A stretch of 64,000 bases of DNA from Meandrina meandrites (taxonomy: Eukaryota > Cnidaria > Anthozoa > Scleractinia > Meandrinidae), in the NCBI GenBank assembly GCA_963693305.1, contig OY855912.1, positions 32,427,777 to 32,491,776 of the forward strand, read 5' to 3'. Positions 55,997 to 64,000 of the stretch are shown in pieces; positions within the stretch are counted from its first letter, which is position 1; every line of letters starts with the position of its first letter. The notes under the pieces are model-generated. The model made no database searches. It saw nothing but the letters and a program-made list of their open reading frames with translations, and had not been told where the DNA came from. The position numbers and the translations under genes were made by a program.

Positions 55997-58900
55997 ATGG
56001 ACGAAATTGACCTCGAATCTTTGGAAGAAGAGCTTGCAAATCTTGATCCCGAAGATTTGCGATATTTATCAAAATTAATTGCAGAAGACACACCTACAAT
56101 TCAAAGGGTAATAAACACTTTGCTGGATGAACCAATCCCAGAAGCCACAAAGAAAAAAATAAAAGCCCCATTAAAACCATTAAAACCAATACCGAAACCA
56201 CCACCCAGAAACAGAAAAAGAAACAGAAAAGAAACCATTTTGAAAATATTCGACCCCATCCCGCCGAACAAGGTGAAAACCGTGACAGATTATCAGAATG
56301 AGGTTCTGGATCTGTACCATGACACGGAATATGAGGGTGTGGAAGAGGAGAGCGGGAGACGTTACAAGAGGTGGCGTTTTGTAGTGGGTCTAAACAAAGA
56401 CCTCACACCCAGGTTCATCGAAAAGATAAGGGAGAACGTGGGAACATCGTTTTACATGAGGCACGCCTATTCGTATATTTTAGAAAACATTGAAGATGGG
56501 ACTAGGCTTATTTACTACCAAAACAAAGGCTCACCCTGGATGAAAACTTACGCAGACGCGGAGAATTGGATAAGAAGTAGGGAGGAGAAACGGTTGGACC
56601 CGGATAACACTGAAAGACCAGATACAAAGTGGATCTTTGAGTCGCATTTCAATGTTGATGTAAAGGTTGTGCTAGACCGCCAGCCATTGATGGGAACAGG
56701 ACCCTTACCAGACTGGCTGCGTAAACAAGCAAACACGGGGAGAAAACAAGCAATGGTGGCGCTGGACACCTATAGGGATAACCTGTGTTTATGGCGCTGT
56801 ATCACTGTGCACAAAGGAGCCAGACCAGATCGAAGTACAGAAGCAGCCCGAGATCTGGCCAAGAGTTTCTACAAACTTGAAAAGATGCCAAATAGTTGGG
56901 TTGGGAAAACCTCATTGGATGAACTAGAAAAGGTAGAAATGCACCTGAACAAGGGCAAACCTTTCTCAGATTGGCTTGGGATAAGAGTTTATATGCCAGA
57001 GTGCATAGAAGATGAATTTGACATGGAAGCGCCAATCGAGGTGGTATGGCATCTCACAAGAAACCCAGCGCCGCAGTTAAAAAATATTATGACAATCGGT
57101 GTTTTTAATGAGCACGCATTCTTGATAAAAGACATAACAAAGTTAGCGAAAACTTATGAATGCATCCACTGTCACGCAAGATTCACAAAGGCTTGCAACC
57201 TCCAACGTCACGTGGAAAGATGCGCCCAAGGTAAAACAGTAACACACTGCCCCGGAGAGAAGGTCGAAGCGCCACAAACAGCATATCAGAAAGCGTTTTA
57301 TCCGAAGCAAAAGGCCTCAAAAGAATCAATCCAATGGTTGGAGTACGTGGCAAAACACTGGAAAATCACCATTCACCACGCTGAATCAGGTCACGGTGGT
57401 GAAAGGTGGATAGAGAAAAGTCCAGTAGACGGGTACAACCACGAAAGAAAGCTGGTGCTGCAGTATCACGGCTGTAGCTGGCACGGATGTCCGAGATGTT
57501 ACCCAAATCGAGGGCAAATATTATCACACGGGACAAAGACGGCAGAAGATCTGTACCAAGCAACAAAGAAGAGAACAGCCCACCTAAGAAAGGCCGGATA
57601 CAAAGTAATCGAGTGTTGGTCATGTCAGTGGCTCGTTCCAGGAGGTGCAGACAAATATGGTGAAGAACCATCAAAACCTCGAACAAAAAGCTATCCACAC
57701 GCTATTCTGTATGACTTTGAGGCGTACGGAGACAAAAACCATCGAAAGGAACCAACAGGAAATCTCACGATTGAGAACAAACACATACCAATCTCAGTAA
57801 GCGTGGGCGATACATTGGAAAGAGAGCCAACCCACATCTGTGAAAAAAACCCCAAAGTGTTGGTTCAAAAGTTCATGGAAGAACTGAAAAGACGAGAGAA
57901 AAACATCAGAGCAAAAGTGCGCGCAGAATTCATGCCGGCAGACATCGAGCTGATACCAAAAGATCAAAGGAAAAAAATAGAAGAATGGTGCGACCAGGTG
58001 CCAACACTCGGTTTCAACTCAGGAAGTTATGATTTGAACCTGATAAAGAATTACTTCGCGGAACAGCTCGCAGGTACAACCAACAAAGTGAGAGTGGCAA
58101 AGAATGGGAGTAAAATCATGTTCTTACTCACGGACAGATTGCGTTTTCTGGACATAATCAACTACTTGGGCCCAGGAATCAGCTACGCGAAATGGGTGGA
58201 AGCGTACGACTGCAAGGCAACAAAATCCTGGCTCCCATACGAGTGGTTTAACAGCGCAGAAAAGCTGGATTACCCAGGATTGCCAGATTACCTGCACTGG
58301 TATTCGAAGCTTAAGAATGAGTACGTTCTAACACGGAAAGAATGGGAGGAATGTCAGAGACTGTTCAAAGAAAAAGGGATGAAAACCTTTAAAGACTGGC
58401 TGAAATATTACAATAATCTGGATGTGGCACCCGGGCTTGAAGCGCTCCAAAAAATGAAAAACTTTTACATAGAGAAGGGGATAGACATAATGAAAGACGC
58501 AGTCAGCATACCGGGGGTGAGTTTGCATTACTTGCTAAAAGGTGCAATAGAACGCAAAGCGGAACTATATGCCCCAAGAAAAGAAGCATATGAGATGTTA
58601 AAAGGGGCGGTAGTCGGAGGGCCAAGTTTGGTCTTTACAAGATATCATGAAGCAGGTAAAACGCGGATAAGATCGCATCAACACACGGACGCGAAACTTT
58701 GTCAAAACATCCTCGGATATGACGCGAACGCGCTGTACCTCTCAACAATGCTGAGAGAAATGCCATGCGGAAAAGAAAGGGTTGTGCACTACACGGACGA
58801 GTACCAAGTAGATGCTGCCCCAATATTAACGCACAGATTAAAAGAAAAAAGCTGGTTCGGGTACGCAGAAGTGGACATAGAAATCCCAAACCACTTGCAC

Positions 58901-59980
58901 CAAAAGTTTGAAGAAATGTGTCCGTTCTTTCACAACAAAATGGTACCAACCAAAGCTGTCCCAAAGCATATGAAAGAATACTTGAGAGCAACAGGAAGAA
59001 AACTAGTGGAGAAAAACAAGAAACTAATGGGAACGCTGTCAGCACAGAGTATACTTTTATATGAGCCGCTGCTGCAATGGTACATAAACCACGGGGCAAA
59101 GATAACTAGAGTCTACCGGACGATCGACTACGAGCCGAAAGTAATATTCGAATGGTTCGTGAAAGAAGTCACAGAAAACCGCCGTACAGGGGATGTGGAC
59201 AAAAGCAAAGCACTATTGGCTGATATATTCAAACTTCTGGGAAACAGTGGATATGGGAAGCTGATAGAAGCGTTAGAGCGGCAAACAAACGTAATTTACA
59301 CCAAAGATGAAAAGGTGGTGGACAGAGCATTGAGAAGCGCATACTTTTCAGACTTGGATGAGATTGGAGAAGCGTATGAGTTAGAAAGTAGAAAAGCACG
59401 GATAACAATCAGACGCCCATTTCAGGTAGGAATAGCGGTGTATCAGCTAGCCAAGTTGAGGATGCTTGAATTTTACTACGACTTCTTGGATAGGTATCTT
59501 GACAGGAAAGATTTCGAGCTGATCCAGATGGATACAGACAGCAACTACCTCGCAATCTCAGGAAAGAGTCTGGAAGACATTGTGAAACCAGATATGAGAG
59601 AAGAATTCGAGAAAGAAAAAAAGAACTGGCTGGCATGGGACAAATGGAGCGGAAGAACGCCGGGACTGTTCAAAAAAGAATTCGAAGGGGAGCGGATGAT
59701 CGCGCTGTGCTCCAAATGTTATTATACAGAAGATGGGGAAGCAAAAAAGAAGAAACTGAGCTCAAAGGGGATGTCAAAGAGGCAAAACGAGATCAACTGG
59801 CACCGTTTCAAGGCAGCGCTAGATGGAAACAAAGACATGGCAACAAACCGCGGATTCCGGATGCGGGACGGGAACATGGTAACATACGAGCAGGAGAAGC
59901 TGGGGTTGAGCGCATATTATGACAAAAGATGGGTGCTGCCGGATGGAATACACACGGAACCAATTGAATACCATATCTAG
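55997..59980 (+). CDS. Protein-primed DNA polymerase B of Polinton
   Basis: 1327 residues. After an acidic, then Pro/Lys-rich N-terminus, residues 260-380 hold DNLCLWRC and NEHAFLIKD, a Cys/His pair that suggests an OTU- or papain-like module (tentative). A C2H2 finger is at 388-409 (ECIHCHARFTKACNLQRHVE). Residues 457-548 hold YHGCSWHGCPRC, recalling the Vsr-like endonuclease module fused to such polymerases. The 3'-5' exonuclease motifs are YDFEAYGD (572-579), FNSGSYDLN (673-681) and YNNLDV (805-810). Polymerase motifs are DANALY (909-914), KLLGNSGYG (1079-1087) and the catalytic DTDS (1179-1182), with TPGLFKKEF at 1221. All catalytic residues are present. The enzyme would copy the element using a protein primer. 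It ends tail to tail with the integrase gene, sharing CTAG. Confidence 0.95.
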   Translation: MDEIDLESLEEELANLDPEDLRYLSKLIAEDTPTIQRVINTLLDEPIPEATKKKIKAPLKPLKPIPKPPPRNRKRNRKETILKIFDPIPPNKVKTVTDYQNEVLDLYHDTEYEGVEEESGRRYKRWRFVVGLNKDLTPRFIEKIRENVGTSFYMRHAYSYILENIEDGTRLIYYQNKGSPWMKTYADAENWIRSREEKRLDPDNTERPDTKWIFESHFNVDVKVVLDRQPLMGTGPLPDWLRKQANTGRKQAMVALDTYRDNLCLWRCITVHKGARPDRSTEAARDLAKSFYKLEKMPNSWVGKTSLDELEKVEMHLNKGKPFSDWLGIRVYMPECIEDEFDMEAPIEVVWHLTRNPAPQLKNIMTIGVFNEHAFLIKDITKLAKTYECIHCHARFTKACNLQRHVERCAQGKTVTHCPGEKVEAPQTAYQKAFYPKQKASKESIQWLEYVAKHWKITIHHAESGHGGERWIEKSPVDGYNHERKLVLQYHGCSWHGCPRCYPNRGQILSHGTKTAEDLYQATKKRTAHLRKAGYKVIECWSCQWLVPGGADKYGEEPSKPRTKSYPHAILYDFEAYGDKNHRKEPTGNLTIENKHIPISVSVGDTLEREPTHICEKNPKVLVQKFMEELKRREKNIRAKVRAEFMPADIELIPKDQRKKIEEWCDQVPTLGFNSGSYDLNLIKNYFAEQLAGTTNKVRVAKNGSKIMFLLTDRLRFLDIINYLGPGISYAKWVEAYDCKATKSWLPYEWFNSAEKLDYPGLPDYLHWYSKLKNEYVLTRKEWEECQRLFKEKGMKTFKDWLKYYNNLDVAPGLEALQKMKNFYIEKGIDIMKDAVSIPGVSLHYLLKGAIERKAELYAPRKEAYEMLKGAVVGGPSLVFTRYHEAGKTRIRSHQHTDAKLCQNILGYDANALYLSTMLREMPCGKERVVHYTDEYQVDAAPILTHRLKEKSWFGYAEVDIEIPNHLHQKFEEMCPFFHNKMVPTKAVPKHMKEYLRATGRKLVEKNKKLMGTLSAQSILLYEPLLQWYINHGAKITRVYRTIDYEPKVIFEWFVKEVTENRRTGDVDKSKALLADIFKLLGNSGYGKLIEALERQTNVIYTKDEKVVDRALRSAYFSDLDEIGEAYELESRKARITIRRPFQVGIAVYQLAKLRMLEFYYDFLDRYLDRKDFELIQMDTDSNYLAISGKSLEDIVKPDMREEFEKEKKNWLAWDKWSGRTPGLFKKEFEGERMIALCSKCYYTEDGEAKKKKLSSKGMSKRQNEINWHRFKAALDGNKDMATNRGFRMRDGNMVTYEQEKLGLSAYYDKRWVLPDGIHTEPIEYHI

Positions 59981-60966
59981 TTTACATTAGTTGGGGGTAA
60001 TTGTGTGTTTGGAGGTACAACAAGCAGTTCTTCACGTACAAAACCACGCTTAGGGCCGTCGCGCAAATAGTAGAGAACGGGCTGATTCGGTTTGGTAAAA
60101 GAACGTTCAAGGTTGTAAACTTTCAAAGACCAGATTGGATCGGTGGCTCTTTTCGTCCCGCCTTCAAGCTCACCAGGTTCGTACAAATACCGAAGCATAG
60201 CGTTGGATGGGAGCTTTTTTTCGTTCAAACCAACAGGTCTCAAATATTTAGTTGATGGTTCTGCATAAACATTTTTTTTCTTGATTGCGGCAGCAGGTTT
60301 CACACCAATTAATCGAGTGACTTGGTTGTTCAGAGCAGAAACAACTTTGGGAAGCCTTTTTACCCACTCAGTAGACCGCAGACCCTCAGGCGAACGCATT
60401 TCAACGGCGTACTGATACCCGAACAAACGCTCAGCCAAGGTACGATTGAAACGTTCAACGATAGCTTGGTCTCTATGAATTTCAGGGTGACCACGTCTGA
60501 TAGAAGTTTTGTGATTTTCCATTTCTTTTGTAACAGCGCCCATAAATTCACGCCCAGGATCAACCTGCAACAGTTCAGGCCATTTCAAAGGTCCACGTGT
60601 ATAAATTGTCTTAAAAGCTTTAGCAACCTCATCAGAGTTTTTAGAAGTTAAAGGCTGAGCTTCTTTGAATCTGCTGGCAACATCAACAACAGTAAGCGCG
60701 TATTTGTAAGTGCTACGACCCACTTTGTCGTGTGGCAGAAAAAGAAGATCTGCCTGATGCACTTTGTTGGGGGTAGGGACATCGAATTTTAGGCGAGGAA
60801 TGTAGCGCGGTGCGGGGAGGTAAATCTGCCAGAGCGCTTGTTTGAACAACCATTCTTTGGCAACAACTTCAGGAACCTTCGCAGCGACCGCTAATTTTTT
60901 AATGGCAGAGATACCTTTCCAGTAACCCTGCGGGCTGTAATAATGCCGCTCTAATTTTCTATCCAT
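59977..60966 (-). CDS. Polinton integrase
   Basis: 329 residues, retrovirus-type DDE integrase. The triad is the Asp in HQADLLFL, the Asp in LLQVDPGREF (about 63 residues later) and the Glu in AIVERFNRTL (about 35 further). The C-terminal part (YYLRDGPKRGFVREELLVV) looks like an SH3-like DNA-binding end. No N-terminal HHCC zinc finger is obvious. It would insert the element, making the 6-bp duplication. Its ATG is only 11 bases from the ATG of the divergent neighbour, so both must share one control region. Confidence 0.93.
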   Translation of the reverse strand: MDRKLERHYYSPQGYWKGISAIKKLAVAAKVPEVVAKEWLFKQALWQIYLPAPRYIPRLKFDVPTPNKVHQADLLFLPHDKVGRSTYKYALTVVDVASRFKEAQPLTSKNSDEVAKAFKTIYTRGPLKWPELLQVDPGREFMGAVTKEMENHKTSIRRGHPEIHRDQAIVERFNRTLAERLFGYQYAVEMRSPEGLRSTEWVKRLPKVVSALNNQVTRLIGVKPAAAIKKKNVYAEPSTKYLRPVGLNEKKLPSNAMLRYLYEPGELEGGTKRATDPIWSLKVYNLERSFTKPNQPVLYYLRDGPKRGFVREELLVVPPNTQLPPTNVN

Positions 60967-60977
60967 TTTAAATAATT

Positions 60978-61502
60978 ATGCGCGGTCATATATACATGGC
61001 TATAAAACTTCGCGGACCTGATCCCCGCAGGGAACAACTGAAAAAAATTTTGTTGGAAGAGCAGGAAGCGTTAATAAAAGAAATCAAACCCGAAAAAGAT
61101 CTTGACTTTTACTCATGGGAACCCCCACTGCCGGATGAGCCCCATGAAGAGATGAGACACCACCTCAAATTATGGTATTTACTTGCGGTACTAAAAAAAG
61201 TCGGCATTTCTGTAGATCAGGTCGGTGACAATATGGGGCTGACCTTTTTGGGTAATGTCATTCACCAATTCAAGCGGAATCAGCAACTGAGTTGCTACCC
61301 CGGGTCGTGTAACTACGTTTGTTTTTTATACAACTATTTTCAAAAGGTCTCAACAAGAGATTGGCCGGCGAAAAAGGCAATACTGGGAAAGCTCACGAAA
61401 AGATTGCCGAAGATGGTACAAACCAGAAATAAAGCCGAAAAAAGTTTCAACGAATGGTGGTTGGAGGCAAACACCCCACCATTAAACAGAAGTTGTCTTT
61501 GA
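60978..61502 (+). CDS. Polinton protein of unknown role (174 aa)
   Basis: No family recognised. Charged N-terminal half (RREQLKKILLEEQEAL), a central segment with SCYPGSCNYVCFLYNYF and a basic end. The second in-frame ATG at 60996 is preceded by TATATAC and is the likelier start, giving 168 residues. The 3' end overlaps the next gene's 3' end by 21 bases, tail to tail. Confidence 0.75.
   Translation: MRGHIYMAIKLRGPDPRREQLKKILLEEQEALIKEIKPEKDLDFYSWEPPLPDEPHEEMRHHLKLWYLLAVLKKVGISVDQVGDNMGLTFLGNVIHQFKRNQQLSCYPGSCNYVCFLYNYFQKVSTRDWPAKKAILGKLTKRLPKMVQTRNKAEKSFNEWWLEANTPPLNRSCL
60989..60994 (+). promoter_or_regulatory. TATATA next to the 174-aa ORF start
   Basis: TATATA-C-ATG (60996). The hexamer is palindromic and lies 22 bases before the integrase ATG on the other strand, so it could serve both genes. 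Confidence 0.45.
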
Positions 61503-62000
61503 TGTTCTGTTAACCTTTACCCCGCCGTCAGTGTGGTTTGAAAAACGCAGTTTTGTCTTTGCAGTAGTAAAGCTGTTGTACTTTTTGATAATATCTTGGT
61601 ACTCACTGTCTGAGATTTTACCATCTTCAAGAGCGGACGATATGAGAGAGTTGATCGTGCTCAGCGTAGCTTCAGCCAAAGTTTGTATTTTTTCGTGTTT
61701 TTTCGCTTTACGCAGGAAAAATTTGACGGTGACGATGGAGGAGGTTGACACCAATGAAAACAGGGTGGCCGTTGCGATTAAAGGGGCGCCAACAACAACG
61801 CCAACCGCAGAAAGCGAAGCGGCCAGCCCAGAGCCTGTAAGAATGGTAGCGACTCCGCCTGTTAACGCACATACCGTTTGGCAACGTGTGTGCCACCGTT
61901 TGAATTTGGCTGAGGTTTGGTAGTAGTGCACCAACTGTTTTTCAAGATTTTTCTTTATCAATTCTATTTCAGCCCGCCTAAATTTTGTTGCAGAATCCAT
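61482..62000 (-). CDS. Polinton hydrophobic protein (172 aa)
   Basis: Amphipathic N-terminal helix (RAEIELIKKNLEKQLVHYY), then two hydrophobic stretches at about 43-66 (VCALTGGVATILTGSGLAA) and 67-95 (VGVVVGAPLIATATLFSLV) that could be membrane segments. A helical C-terminal half with KISDSEYQDIIKKYN follows. I know similar small proteins next to Polintons in cnidarians but no role is established. A membrane-acting or virion protein is a guess. Confidence 0.75.
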   Translation of the reverse strand: MDSATKFRRAEIELIKKNLEKQLVHYYQTSAKFKRWHTRCQTVCALTGGVATILTGSGLAASLSAVGVVVGAPLIATATLFSLVSTSSIVTVKFFLRKAKKHEKIQTLAEATLSTINSLISSALEDGKISDSEYQDIIKKYNSFTTAKTKLRFSNHTDGGVKVNRTSKTTSV

Positions 62001-62004
62001 TTCT

Positions 62005-62010
62005 TATATA
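62005..62010 (-). promoter_or_regulatory. TATATA next to hydrophobic protein start
   Basis: On the minus strand: TATATA-AGAA-ATG. Confidence 0.45.
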
Positions 62011-62025
62011 TGTGTTAAAAATATT

Positions 62026-62886
62026 TTAGTCGCAATATTGGTTATGCCATTTTCCATTTTTATATACAACCCGATTACATGGCCCAGTTGTATTTTTAGG
62101 GTGTGTCCAAAACTTTTTGCTGAACAGACCGGTTTTCGTGTTAAAGGCACCTTTTGCGATGTCACCACTCCAATACTTTTTAAACAAATCCTTATCACCA
62201 CCTGTGACAGCCATGATTGCAGCAGCCACATCTTGAGCCGGTTGAAAGCCCGGAATTTTTTCGCCGATCTTTTTATTGATCGTTTCACCGACACCCAATC
62301 CTACTTTTTGCTTCGAGCTGATTGCGTTGCGCGCCGCGGCGTGACCCCATTGCCGTTTGTTTTTGGGAATAGCGTCAAGCGCCTTCACCATTTTTTTGTC
62401 TGCATCATGTTTGCAGCCTTTCTCATTTTTCTTGCCTGCACAGACGGCATAATCAACGTCATGCTGCATTGCAACTGCGTCCGTGGCGCCTGTGGGTTGC
62501 TGATAAATCTTCAAGATCTTTCCCGTCTTGGGGTCGTAAGAAAGCTGTTTTTCAAGAGGATTGTACGGCCCTGTATAGTTGTGGCCCGGAAGTGTCCACC
62601 CCTTTTTTGGCTTAGGTAGCTTGCCAATAGCTTTATGCAAATCAAAACCCCGCCCACCGCGTTGGTAAAGAGGGTTTGTTGGGTCATCTACTCGATTACC
62701 TGCATAAATTCTCATATCATAATCACCACCACTTTGTGTTTTATTAGAAACGAATCGTGTCTTGGTAATGCCACAACTTGCGCATTTTACTTTAAGCAGC
62801 CTTCTACCATTTTTTGTGGTAGTGTTTTTTTCGCTTCCCGGTACGTTGGGTGTGAAACGCTTTTCCTTCACGCAGTATACCTCCAT
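62026..62886 (-). CDS. Polinton PLA2-like protein with zinc-ribbon-like N-terminus
   Basis: 286 residues. Residues 1-47 form a small module (YCVKEKRFT ... NGRRLLKVKCASCGITKTRF) like the DUF5679 type, in which a first CxxC pair is usual; here the first pair is YCVKE, so one Cys is missing. Residues about 97-170 hold LPGHNYTGPYNPL, a calcium-loop-like motif, and MQHDVDYAVC, with the His-Asp pair of phospholipase A2. This matches the PLA2 domain in minor capsid proteins of parvoviruses and some Polintons. The usual role is membrane breach during entry; for this element that is inference. Confidence 0.85.
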   Translation of the reverse strand: MEVYCVKEKRFTPNVPGSEKNTTTKNGRRLLKVKCASCGITKTRFVSNKTQSGGDYDMRIYAGNRVDDPTNPLYQRGGRGFDLHKAIGKLPKPKKGWTLPGHNYTGPYNPLEKQLSYDPKTGKILKIYQQPTGATDAVAMQHDVDYAVCAGKKNEKGCKHDADKKMVKALDAIPKNKRQWGHAAARNAISSKQKVGLGVGETINKKIGEKIPGFQPAQDVAAAIMAVTGGDKDLFKKYWSGDIAKGAFNTKTGLFSKKFWTHPKNTTGPCNRVVYKNGKWHNQYCD

Positions 62887-62888
62887 CT

Positions 62889-62894
62889 TATATA
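62889..62894 (-). promoter_or_regulatory. TATATA next to PLA2-like protein start
   Basis: On the minus strand: TATATA-AG-ATG. Confidence 0.45.
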
Positions 62895-62908
62895 ATTAAA
62901 GAAAATTC

Positions 62909-63463
62909 TCAGGCCGCTGTGTGACACCCGCCTTTCAACTTATTTCCCGGTATCATATCTTTTGGTCTTAATCTGTTTGAGGCTTTAGTTAACAAATCCC
63001 CAGACAAAGCATCAATTGTGTAATTAACAGCTTTTCTCGCGATTGGTTTGGCTTTATTGGCTAACTTCTTCTGATACTCTGGTTGTCTCAGAAACTCGCT
63101 TGCAAAGTATCTACCTTGTTTCACACCTTGCTTTGCTAAATAAGGAACTCCGTACTCAAAGAAAGCTTCAGCTGCTGTATTTCCAACTGTATCAAAAACT
63201 CCACCTCCAAACATTCTTTTTTCAGCGCGAGCAAGTTCTTCTCTCTTCTTTTTGGGTAAACCACTTCTGGTCCACTTAAATATCAGATCCAAAATATTAC
63301 CTCCTTCTTGAGCAGAGAGAAACCTTGTCTTGGTAATGCCGCAGCTAGCACATTTTACTTTAAGCAGTCTTCTGCCGTTTTTTGCGGTTGTAATTTTTTC
63401 ACTTCCCACCACATTGGGTGTGAAGCGCTTTTCTTTCACACAGTAAACATCCATCCTATACAT
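62909..63463 (-). CDS. Polinton protein with the same zinc-ribbon-like module (184 aa)
   Basis: The first about 47 residues repeat the N-terminal module of the PLA2-like protein with only about five changes (VYCVKEKRFTPNV, KCASCGITKTRF). The rest differs: a charged helix (KKKREELARAEKRMFGGG), then AEAFFEYGVPYLAKQG, and an end with GGCHTAA. It may be a minor virion protein. Two starts are possible, 63463 or 63454; the second (MDVYCV) aligns with the PLA2 protein's start. The first start overlaps the protease's 3' end by 8 bases. Confidence 0.8.
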   Translation of the reverse strand: MYRMDVYCVKEKRFTPNVVGSEKITTAKNGRRLLKVKCASCGITKTRFLSAQEGGNILDLIFKWTRSGLPKKKREELARAEKRMFGGGVFDTVGNTAAEAFFEYGVPYLAKQGVKQGRYFASEFLRQPEYQKKLANKAKPIARKAVNYTIDALSGDLLTKASNRLRPKDMIPGNKLKGGCHTAA

Positions 63464-63923
63464 TATGTGTAAAATAATCCTTCACCACAGCCTCGTTGGC
63501 GCGCGTATTTTCAGAAAACATGCTCAAAATATCTCGAAACGACCGTCCTTTGCTACTCTCATTCAGGAAAAGCAAACAGTAGTAGCCGCAGCGCACACTG
63601 GATTCCCACTGAAGCTGGTTGTCATTTCGTAGAAAGGTTTTGCTACCCTCGAGAATCAACTCAATTTCCCATTCCGCGGGCGGAGGTAAACCGAAAGAGT
63701 CAAAGTATTCGCGCCCGCCCCAGCAGCATACCCAATGGGTGCCTGGCCCTCCAAGATCATCCATGTTGATTATACAAGGGGAGTGGTTTTTCACGTGGAT
63801 CTCGTCTCTCGCAAATATACCTTTGATGGGGATTTTCAAGTATTGGCACCATCGCTGCAAGTCATAATCAGTTAAGGGGACATCAACGAAGGCGGGCTTT
63901 TTTTTGGTCACCCCAAGAACCAA
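63456..63923 (-). CDS. Polinton adenovirus-type cysteine protease
   Basis: About 155 residues. It has the triad of adenovirus-type maturation proteases: His in GTHWVCC, Asp in EYFDSFG, Cys in VRCGYYC, with the oxyanion Gln in LQWESS seven residues before the Cys. Its usual role is capsid protein processing. No in-frame ATG precedes the conserved start of the domain (FVDVPLTDYDL); the frame stays open to the window edge and position 63923 is TTG. Translation may begin at a non-AUG codon, outside the window, or after splicing. Confidence 0.88.
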   Translation of the reverse strand: MVLGVTKKKPAFVDVPLTDYDLQRWCQYLKIPIKGIFARDEIHVKNHSPCIINMDDLGGPGTHWVCCWGGREYFDSFGLPPPAEWEIELILEGSKTFLRNDNQLQWESSVRCGYYCLLFLNESSKGRSFRDILSMFSENTRANEAVVKDYFTHNV

Positions 63924-63999
63924 TAAATGGTGGCGGGCGCATATATGGTGGAGGGTTGATGCGCATTCCCTTTCCTCCTGTTGGGGGTTTAACCCGCAT
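63883..63999 (-). CDS. Short or partial Polinton ORF at window edge
   Basis: A frame of 38 codons from an ATG at 63999, overlapping the protease in another frame. It reads MRVKPPTGGKGMRINPPPY and ends GSWGDQKKARLR. Pro/Gly-rich and basic, it could be a short basic virion protein or the end of a longer gene starting right of the window. Confidence 0.4.
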   Translation of the reverse strand: MRVKPPTGGKGMRINPPPYMRPPPFIGSWGDQKKARLR

Positions 64000-64000
64000 G

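Larger units (their letters stand above)
55700..64000. mobile_element. Polinton (Maverick) element, left part
   Basis: Starts at 55700 with AGTAGTAATATCGG; AG termini are usual for Polintons. The 6 bases before it, ACCTTT (55694-55699), are the expected target duplication and should recur after the right end. Gene order: polymerase B (plus), integrase (minus), unknown 174-codon ORF (plus), then on the minus strand a hydrophobic protein, a PLA2-like protein, a related zinc-ribbon-like protein, and a protease. All frames are intact within the window. Capsid proteins and packaging ATPase, typical of the class, are not seen and would be to the right. Confidence 0.9.

Noticed and set aside
59635..59922. 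95-codon plus-strand ORF inside polymerase B
   Set aside because: A shadow frame of the polymerase gene.

Overview
The window looks like nuclear DNA of an invertebrate animal, most likely an anthozoan cnidarian (coral or anemone type). I infer this from AT-rich DNA, short-exon genes with GT-AG introns, and a mix of Polinton, CR1/L2-type LINE, Penelope-like element, tRNA-derived SINEs and MITEs. Species and contig position cannot be read from the sequence.

Layout. 1-28070 is satellite DNA. A 152-bp minisatellite (1-307, minus orientation) is followed by a satellite of 7-bp steps (308-17010). At 17010/17011 the orientation flips exactly, the same satellite runs back in reverse (17011-22218), and the 152-bp minisatellite resumes in the opposite orientation (22219-28070). 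Both arms carry the same 415-bp MITE with the same 8-bp target duplication, so this is an inverted duplication made after the MITE inserted. The left arm is about three times longer than the right. The very long ORFs here arise only because one satellite strand has no stop codon; I call none of them genes.

28.1-39.3 kb holds degenerate repeats, a broken Penelope-like reverse transcriptase (29178-29878), a spliced host-type integrase gene on the minus strand (four exons whose splice phases all match, 31808-34743), a MITE, microsatellites and a short second Penelope relict.

39.3-51.0 kb is one minus-strand gene that I assembled from about 16 exons with matching phases. It encodes a FAF-like UAS plus UBX protein with an added C-terminal tail: a SUMO-interaction-like motif formed across an exon junction, then a lysine-rich segment. 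Its introns hold a 3' LINE fragment, SINE relicts and minisatellites.

52.6-64.0 kb is a nest of elements: a stray 1.5-copy piece of the 152-bp repeat, a LINE with a hairpin 5' end and a 2A-like motif, and, cutting that LINE inside its reverse transcriptase, a Polinton (Maverick) from 55700 to beyond the right edge. The Polinton has intact ORFs for protein-primed DNA polymerase B, integrase, adenovirus-type protease, a phospholipase-A2-like protein and three proteins of unknown role. Capsid and packaging ATPase genes, expected for this class, would lie past 64000. Four of its genes carry TATATA one to four bases before the ATG, which is the most promising undescribed signal in the window.
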